Under the pieces are notes generated by a model. The model saw only the letters and a list, made by a program, of their open reading frames with translations, was not told the origin of the DNA and did no database searches. The position numbers were made by a program, and so were the translations under genes. A stretch of 64,000 nt of DNA, taken from the NCBI GenBank assembly GCA_963850425.1, contig CAWKLF010000006.1:1-64000 (forward strand). The letters run 5' to 3'. Numbering within the stretch: the first letter of the stretch is position 1; the number at the start of each line of letters is the position of its first letter. This document shows, piece after piece, positions 58,607 through 64,000 of the stretch. The DNA is from Gp1-AA133 sp963850425 (GTDB lineage: Bacteria > Acidobacteriota > Terriglobia > Terriglobales > Acidobacteriaceae).

Positions 58607-59038
58607 CTATTCCAAGAACTTGTCGCGGTGACGCGGATCGGGCAGCGGACAGCTCTCGAATTTGCCGAAAACCTTGTAGCGCTTACGGGCAATCAGATTG
58701 TAAATGGCATCTCGCAGGGCACCAGGAAGCACGCGAAAAATCGCGCCCAGAACCCGCCAGCCGCCGCCCAGTTCATGAAGGACGAATACCGCGGCCTCTG
58801 AGCGCGCCAGCAACTGCTCCCCGGCCTGATCAAAATTGGTGGCGATGTAAAACGTATCCAGATTTGCCGCGGATGCTCCGTGTCGGTTGAGAAGGCGTGA
58901 GGCTAAGGGGGATTGCAGCGCTGCAAATCGAAATCGGTCGCGGTCATCGTGCTGCAGGGTGAACTGCACTAGGCGGTTGCACAGCCCGCATACGCCATCG
59001 TACAGAAGCACCGGGTTCGCCGAGGGTGGCACAGTCAC
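58607..59038 (-). CDS. DCC-family thiol-disulphide oxidoreductase-like protein (DUF393)
   Basis: The 143-residue protein begins LLYDGVCGLCNRLVQFTLQHD, in which DGVCGLC is the DCC/DUF393 motif (DxxCxxC), and continues FRFAALQSPLASRLL, SEAAVFVLHELGGGWRVLGA and a YNLIARKRYKVFGKFESC end. The fold is thioredoxin-like with a redox CxxC. It may transfer electrons or reduce disulphides, but the partner is unknown. Length is normal. It is upstream of acs on the same strand and divergent from nifJ. Confidence 0.85.
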   Translation of the reverse strand: MTVPPSANPVLLYDGVCGLCNRLVQFTLQHDDRDRFRFAALQSPLASRLLNRHGASAANLDTFYIATNFDQAGEQLLARSEAAVFVLHELGGGWRVLGAIFRVLPGALRDAIYNLIARKRYKVFGKFESCPLPDPRHRDKFLE

Positions 59039-59132
59039 ATCCTACCTCGACCTCTAGTGTCTCCCTCGACACGGCACCGAGACATTCGCGCGAACAAGCT
59101 GTCCAACCACATTTGCGCCTTTTAATACCTCA

Positions 59133-59148
59133 TGTGACGCATGTCACA
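59133..59148. promoter_or_regulatory. CRP/FNR-family operator (TGTGA-N6-TCACA)
   Basis: TGTGACGCATGTCACA is a perfect match to the CRP/FNR-superfamily consensus. It sits about 140 bases upstream of nifJ and about 100 bases from the divergent DCC gene. Pyruvate:ferredoxin oxidoreductase is a typical low-oxygen enzyme. Confidence 0.6.
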
Positions 59149-59282
59149 ACCCTCTGTGACCCACGCACACGACGCCACCCGCCCCTCCCCCTCATGCTGT
59201 AGGTAACCGGTGGCTTTGGTCCACCGATCCGGGGTCGGGTCCTATTCTGGCAAGCCCCGCAAGATGAGGCGAAGGGATCAAC

Positions 59283-62200
59283 ATGAAGCGTAAATTCAAG
59301 ACCATGGACGCGAATGAGGCGGTCGCTCATGTCGCGTATCGCCTGAACGAAGTCATCGCAATCTATCCGATCACCCCTTCCTCGCCCATGGGCGAGTGGG
59401 CGGATGAGTGGGCGTCCGAGCGCGTTCCCAACATTTGGGGAACAGTACCTCACGTCGCCGAGATGCAGAGCGAAGGCGGAGCCGCGGGGGCCGTTCATGG
59501 CGCATTACAGACCGGGGCCCTGGCCACGACGTTTACGGCCTCGCAGGGCTTGCTCCTGATGATCCCCAACATGAACAAGATTGCTGGAGAGTTGACGCCG
59601 GCTACGTTCCACGTGACGGCGCGGACCTTGGCGACCCATGCTTTGTCGATCTTTGGCGATCACAGCGACGTAATGTTTTGCCGTGCTACCGGTTGGGCCA
59701 TGCTCTGCTCGAACTCTGTGCAGGAAGCCATGGATCTTGCCTTGATCGCCCATGCCGCTTCCCTCGAAACGCGCATCCCGTTCCTGCATTTCTTCGATGG
59801 ATTCCGCACCTCGCACGAAGTAAACAAGATCGAATTGCTGACCGAAGACGATATGCGTGCCCTGATCAACATGGACCGGGTCTTCGAGCATCGTAAGCGT
59901 GCCTTGTCTCCGGACCATCCCGTGATTCGAGGTACGGCGCAGAATCCGGACGTGTTCTTCCAGATCCGTGAGACCGCCAACGCTTTTTACGACGCGTGTC
60001 CTGGCAAGGTGCAGGCCGCCATGGACAAGTTTGCCGAGGTCGTCGGCCGCCGATACCGGCTCTTTGATTACGTCGGCGCGCCCGACGCGGAGCGGGTCAT
60101 CGTCATGATGGGATCGGGGGCAGAAGCTGCTGAAGAAGCAGTTGAGGCGCTCAATGCGCGGGGAGAAAAAGTCGGCCTTGTGAAGGTACGGCTGTATCGC
60201 CCCTTCTCGACCAAGCACCTCTACGAAGCTCTACCGGTCACGGTGCAGTCCATTGCTGTGCTGGATCGTACCAAGGAAGCGGGCGCGGGTGGCGAGCCTT
60301 TGTACCTCGATGTGGTGAACGCGCTTCAGGAGGGCCAGCGCCAGGGTTTTGGCTCCGTCAAATTGTGGCCGGTCGTGATCGGAGGACGTTATGGCCTTTC
60401 CTCCAAGGAATTCACTCCCGCCATGGTGAAGGCCGTGTACGACAACCTCACGCTCACGAAACCCAAGGAACACTTCACTGTAGGCATCCATGATGACCTG
60501 AACCACACAAGCCTAGACTACGATCCAGACTTCTCGACTGAGCCGGATTCGGTCGTGCGAGCCATGTTCTACGGACTCGGCGCCGACGGCACAGTGGGGG
60601 CCAACAAGAATTCCATCAAGATCATCGGCGAGAACACCGACAACTACGCGCAGGGCTACTTCGTTTACGATTCCAAGAAATCCGGCGCGATGACGGTCTC
60701 GCACCTCCGCTTCGGACCTAAACCAATCCACTCCACTTACCTGGTTTCGAAAGCCAACTTCATTGCCTGCCACCAGTGGATATTCCTGGAGCGTTACGAC
60801 ATGCTCAGTGCGCTCGTCCCCGGAGGCACGTTCCTGCTCAATAGCCCTTTCGGCGCAGACGAGACGTGGGATCACCTGCCTCGCGTCGTGCAGGAGCAAC
60901 TCATCGCCAAGAAGGCTAAGTTGTTCGTAATCGACGCCTACCAGGTTGCCCGCGACAGCGGCATGGGCAGCCGCATGAATACGATCCTGCAAGTCTGTTT
61001 CTTCGCCATTTCCAAAGTACTGCCCCGTGACGAGGCGATTGAAGCTATCCGCGAGTCGATTCGCCACACCTATGGCAAGAAGGGTGAGGAAGTCGTCCAG
61101 AAAAATATGAAAGCCGTGGATGAAACCCTGGCACATCTTTTCGAAGTCAAGGTGCCGGAGACGATCACGAGCACTGTCGAAATGCCGCCTGCCTTCTCGA
61201 GCGGCGCGCCGAAGTTCGAGCGCGAAGTGTTGGGCGCTATCTACGAGGGCCGGGGCGATGAACTGCCGGTAAGCGCCTTCCCGTGCGACGGCACCTTCCC
61301 CACGGGAACTGCAAAGTGGGAGAAACGCAACCTCGCTCTGGAAATTCCCGTATGGGATACCAAGACCTGCATCCAGTGCGGCAAGTGCGCCATGGTCTGC
61401 CCGCACGCGGTCATTCGCATCAAGGTTTACGACTCGCGCGAACTGGAAAAAGCTCCCTCCACTTTCAAGTCAACCGAAGTTCGCGACAAGGAATGGGGCG
61501 GCATGAAATACAGCATCCAGGTCGCCCCGGAAGACTGCACGGGTTGCGGCATCTGCGTTGAAATATGTCCCGCCAAAAACAAGACCGAAACGCGTTTGAA
61601 AGCCCTCAACATGGCTCCGCAGCCACCGCTGCGCCTGCCAGAACGCGAGAACTGGGATTTCTTCCTGAACATTCCAGACTTGGACCGTCGCAAAATAAAG
61701 CCGACGAGCATCCGCCAACAACAAGTTCAGGAGCCGCTATTCGAATTCTCGGGCGCCTGTTCCGGTTGCGGCGAAACGCCCTACTTGAAACTGCTGTCCC
61801 AACTCTTCGGGGATCGCGCCTTGATCGCGAACGCGACCGGTTGCTCTTCGATCTATGGCGGCAATCTGCCAACCACTCCATGGGCAAAAAATGCGGAAGG
61901 CCGCGGACCGGCCTGGGCCAATTCTCTGTTCGAGGACAATGCCGAATTCGGCCTCGGCTTCCGGCTCTCTATCGACAAACAAACTGAATTCGCCCGCGAA
62001 CTGGTCTTGTCACTCGGCAGCCAGATTGGAGATGAATTGGCGGCGGCGATTCTCTCCGCTTCCCAGAAAGACGAGGCGGACATTTACGAACAGCGCCAAC
62101 GCGTCAGCCTCTTGAAAGAGCGCCTGCAGGGCAATCCCTCTGCCGAGGCAAAGCAGTTGCTCGCGCTCGCGGATCTGTTGGTCAAGAAGAGCGTTTGGAT

Positions 62201-62858
62201 CGTCGGAGGCGACGGCTGGGCTTATGACATCGGCTACGGCGGTCTCGATCACGTGATTGCCAGCGGCAAGAATGTAAACCTGCTGGTCCTCGACACCGAG
62301 GTCTACTCCAACACCGGCGGCCAAGCCTCCAAATCCACTCCTCGCGCAGCTGTAGCGAAATTCGCCGCGGGCGGCAAACCCGGACCGAAGAAGGATCTGG
62401 GCCTGATCGCCATGAGCTACGGCAGAGTGTACGTGGCGTCGGTCGCGATGGGAGCAAAGGACGAGCACACCTTGAAGGCATTCCTCGAAGCGGAAGCCTA
62501 CGACGGGCCCAGCATCATCATTGCGTACTCCCACTGCATTGCGCACGGAATCGACATGACGACCGGCATGTCCAACCAGAAAGCCGCGGTCGAGAGCGGC
62601 CAGTGGCTGCTCTACCGATACCACCCGGATCGCGCGGCTGCAGGCGAAAATCCGCTGACGCTCGACTCGCGCACACCTACACGAAAACTGCAGGACTACA
62701 TGCTCATGGAAACGCGCTTCAAGATGCTTACCAAGAGCAGGCCCGAAGACGCCAGAAAACTTTGGGAAGAGGCACAGCACGATGTCGAATCGCGCTATCG
62801 AATGTACGAATACCTCGCACAGCGGAAGACATCGCCGGCCCCAAAGGCGGCTGACTAA
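59283..62858 (+). CDS. nifJ: Pyruvate:ferredoxin (flavodoxin) oxidoreductase
   Basis: The enzyme converts pyruvate to acetyl-CoA and CO2, reducing ferredoxin. The 1,191-residue single-chain form is complete: domain I-II (DANEAVAHVAYRLNEVIAIY, then PITPSSPMGEWADEW), CoA region, the ferredoxin domain with CIQCGKCAMVCPHAVI and CTGCGICVEICPAKNK, the third cluster CSGCGETPYLKLL, and the TPP-binding GGDGWAYDIGYGGLDHVIAS plus NTGGQASKSTP. GAAGGGATCA precedes the ATG. A CRP/FNR-type site lies upstream. The next gene is a DHOD-like flavoprotein 63 bases downstream, so both probably form an operon. Confidence 0.96.
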   Translation: MKRKFKTMDANEAVAHVAYRLNEVIAIYPITPSSPMGEWADEWASERVPNIWGTVPHVAEMQSEGGAAGAVHGALQTGALATTFTASQGLLLMIPNMNKIAGELTPATFHVTARTLATHALSIFGDHSDVMFCRATGWAMLCSNSVQEAMDLALIAHAASLETRIPFLHFFDGFRTSHEVNKIELLTEDDMRALINMDRVFEHRKRALSPDHPVIRGTAQNPDVFFQIRETANAFYDACPGKVQAAMDKFAEVVGRRYRLFDYVGAPDAERVIVMMGSGAEAAEEAVEALNARGEKVGLVKVRLYRPFSTKHLYEALPVTVQSIAVLDRTKEAGAGGEPLYLDVVNALQEGQRQGFGSVKLWPVVIGGRYGLSSKEFTPAMVKAVYDNLTLTKPKEHFTVGIHDDLNHTSLDYDPDFSTEPDSVVRAMFYGLGADGTVGANKNSIKIIGENTDNYAQGYFVYDSKKSGAMTVSHLRFGPKPIHSTYLVSKANFIACHQWIFLERYDMLSALVPGGTFLLNSPFGADETWDHLPRVVQEQLIAKKAKLFVIDAYQVARDSGMGSRMNTILQVCFFAISKVLPRDEAIEAIRESIRHTYGKKGEEVVQKNMKAVDETLAHLFEVKVPETITSTVEMPPAFSSGAPKFEREVLGAIYEGRGDELPVSAFPCDGTFPTGTAKWEKRNLALEIPVWDTKTCIQCGKCAMVCPHAVIRIKVYDSRELEKAPSTFKSTEVRDKEWGGMKYSIQVAPEDCTGCGICVEICPAKNKTETRLKALNMAPQPPLRLPERENWDFFLNIPDLDRRKIKPTSIRQQQVQEPLFEFSGACSGCGETPYLKLLSQLFGDRALIANATGCSSIYGGNLPTTPWAKNAEGRGPAWANSLFEDNAEFGLGFRLSIDKQTEFARELVLSLGSQIGDELAAAILSASQKDEADIYEQRQRVSLLKERLQGNPSAEAKQLLALADLLVKKSVWIVGGDGWAYDIGYGGLDHVIASGKNVNLLVLDTEVYSNTGGQASKSTPRAAVAKFAAGGKPGPKKDLGLIAMSYGRVYVASVAMGAKDEHTLKAFLEAEAYDGPSIIIAYSHCIAHGIDMTTGMSNQKAAVESGQWLLYRYHPDRAAAGENPLTLDSRTPTRKLQDYMLMETRFKMLTKSRPEDARKLWEEAQHDVESRYRMYEYLAQRKTSPAPKAAD

Positions 62859-62921
62859 GAACGGTAACCGGCACAGCCTGCGAAAAACATCGCAGCGCCT
62901 GTCGGAGTTTTAGGAGAACCC

Positions 62922-63932
62922 ATGATCGACCTCACCACGCAATATCTTGGATTGACCCTGCGCACTCCGCTGGTACCTTCCGCGTCTCCGCTCTCCCAGG
63001 AAATTGCCAGCATTCGCCGCCTCGAAGACGCAGGCGCCTCCGCCGTAGTTCTTTATTCTTTATTCGAAGAACAGCTGCGGCAAGACACGCTTGAGCTCGA
63101 TTATCACCTATCAACTGGCACGGAGAGTTTTCCCGAAGCCCTGACCTTCTTTCCCCAAGCCAGCGAATTCCGCCTCGGACCTGAGGGTTATCTCGAGCAT
63201 ATCCGCAAAGCCAAGGAAGCGGTCGACATCCCCATCATCGCCAGCCTGAACGGCGCCACCGTCGGAGGCTGGGCAAAGTTTGCGCAGCAAATCGAGCAAG
63301 CCGGTGCTGACGCCCTGGAATGCAATATCTATTACATTCCCACCGATCCCAACTTGAAAGCTGCTGAAATTGAACAGACCTACGTGGATGTTGTGTGGGC
63401 TGTGAAGTCGGCCATTACCATACCGGTCGCGATCAAGATCAGTCCCTTTTTCACCAACGTCGCGAACGTGGCCAAGCGATTGGACGATGCGGGGGCCGAT
63501 GGCCTCGTGCTGTTCAATCGCTTCTACCAACCCGATATTGACCTGGACGAATTGGAAATCCGTCCCAACGTCTTGCTCAGCACACCGCAAGCTCTCCGGC
63601 TGCCGCTTACCTGGATCGGAATCCTATTCGGAAGACTGAAGGCGAGTCTCGCCGCCACCAGCGGCGTGCATGACCCTCAAGATGTCATCAAGCTGCTAAT
63701 GGTCGGCGCCGACGTTACCATGCTCTGTTCTTCCTTGCTCCGCAACGGCATCAACCAAATCCGCCACATCGAGCGTGGTGTCCTGGAATGGATGGAACAA
63801 CACGAGTATGAATCCGTGCGGCAGATGCGGGGCAGCATGAGCCAGGCGCGTTGTCCAGATCCGAGCGCCTTCGAGCGTGCGCAATATATGCGCGCGGTTA
63901 AGAGCTTGCAGCATGTGATGTCCAGAGGATAG
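62922..63932 (+). CDS. Dihydroorotate-dehydrogenase-like flavoprotein
   Basis: The 336-residue protein is a TIM-barrel FMN protein of the PyrD family. It opens DLTTQYLGLTLRTPLVPSAS and continues AIKISPFFTNVANVAKRLDD and LVLFNRFYQPDIDL. In true dihydroorotate dehydrogenases the catalytic base (Cys or Ser) lies in an N-x-x-C/S-P-N loop; here it reads ECNIYYIPTDPN, without Cys or Ser. So it is probably not the pyrimidine enzyme. Location directly after nifJ, in an apparent operon, suggests a redox role related to pyruvate oxidation. AGGAG lies 6 bases before the ATG. Confidence 0.85.
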   Translation: MIDLTTQYLGLTLRTPLVPSASPLSQEIASIRRLEDAGASAVVLYSLFEEQLRQDTLELDYHLSTGTESFPEALTFFPQASEFRLGPEGYLEHIRKAKEAVDIPIIASLNGATVGGWAKFAQQIEQAGADALECNIYYIPTDPNLKAAEIEQTYVDVVWAVKSAITIPVAIKISPFFTNVANVAKRLDDAGADGLVLFNRFYQPDIDLDELEIRPNVLLSTPQALRLPLTWIGILFGRLKASLAATSGVHDPQDVIKLLMVGADVTMLCSSLLRNGINQIRHIERGVLEWMEQHEYESVRQMRGSMSQARCPDPSAFERAQYMRAVKSLQHVMSRG

Positions 63933-63934
63933 GA

Positions 63935-64000
63935 CTACTTCATTCGGTCCAGGATTTCCCGAGCGGACAGGTCCTTCCAGTGCTGCGTCAAGTTCTCAAG
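63935..64000 (-). CDS. Partial hypothetical gene at the window end (C-terminus only)
   Basis: The minus strand from 64000 reads LENLTQHWKDLSAREILDRM and K, then a stop (TAG) at 63935-63937. It is the last 21 residues of a gene that continues beyond the window. It converges with the DHOD-like gene, with 2 bases between the stop codons. The amphipathic composition is coding-like, but nothing can be said about function. Confidence 0.45.
   Translation of the reverse strand, partial: LENLTQHWKDLSAREILDRMK

Noticed and set aside
62922..63932. pyrD (pyrimidine biosynthesis)
   Set aside because: The catalytic Cys/Ser loop is replaced by NIYYIP, and the gene is paired with nifJ rather than pyr genes.
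1..64000. CRISPR arrays, rRNA, prophage or origin of replication
   Set aside because: No spaced short repeats, rRNA cores, phage structural genes, or DnaA-box clusters were seen.

Overview
The window looks like a chromosomal segment of an acidobacterium (Terriglobia/Acidobacteriales-like), though no single marker proves this. The base composition is moderately GC-rich. The gene set pairs many secreted or periplasmic proteins with a PEP-CTERM protein, DUF5715, a two-domain universal stress protein, a DCC thioredoxin-like protein and a NifJ/DHOD-like pair. The only RNA gene seen is tRNA-Ser(CGA). There is no rRNA, CRISPR array or phage.

Layout. 1-14 kb is an accessory, decaying zone. It starts with the last 84 bp of an insertion sequence, followed by small genes and a minus-strand fasciclin / DUF378 / TspO / SDR-DUF2867 group whose last gene is frameshifted. 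An XRE-cupin regulator abuts a truncated, frameshifted IS110/IS1111-type element that carries a second copy of the 84-bp end. After two small membrane proteins comes a second IS110-type element interrupted by TGA. Two more broken genes (a DUF4440-like protein with TAG, a cupin with TGA) and long stretches without convincing genes follow, then a response-regulator-type winged-helix protein without receiver and a secreted M48-like protein whose zinc motif begins with Arg instead of His.

14-36 kb is mostly ordinary chromosome: DinB/SDR pair, ribosomal protein S1, HugZ-like protein, a large membrane hybrid histidine kinase, the PEP-CTERM protein behind a sigma-54-type promoter, REC-PilZ-PilZ, USP, a polytopic membrane protein, RdgB, succinate dehydrogenase sdhCAB, DUF5715, a P-loop kinase, an M19 dipeptidase, and secreted plus cytosolic cyclophilins. 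36-46 kb holds a VapBC-type toxin-antitoxin pair with a tandem operator, TCA genes icd and mdh, a MetX-like hydrolase, a bactofilin-like membrane protein, glnA (adenylylation Tyr replaced by His), a divergent LysR regulator and a POTRA protein.

46.5-50.8 kb is the most distinctive block. It encodes pyruvoyl-dependent arginine decarboxylase, a deoxyhypusine-synthase homologue, N-carbamoylputrescine amidase and agmatine deiminase. Together these give a predicted arginine -> agmatine -> N-carbamoylputrescine -> putrescine route, with the DHS homologue as a candidate aminobutyl-transfer step to (homo)spermidine. Three of these genes start with TTG behind strong GGAGG sites.

51-64 kb carries NuoI, TadA, tRNA-Ser, an aldehyde dehydrogenase, a TPR protein, an HhH lipoprotein, acetyl-CoA synthetase, a DCC protein, pyruvate:ferredoxin oxidoreductase and its DHOD-like neighbour. 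Four CRP/FNR-type palindromes (GTGA-N6-TCAC) lie upstream of the first small gene, a small membrane-protein pair, the USP gene and nifJ, suggesting a shared redox or starvation regulon.
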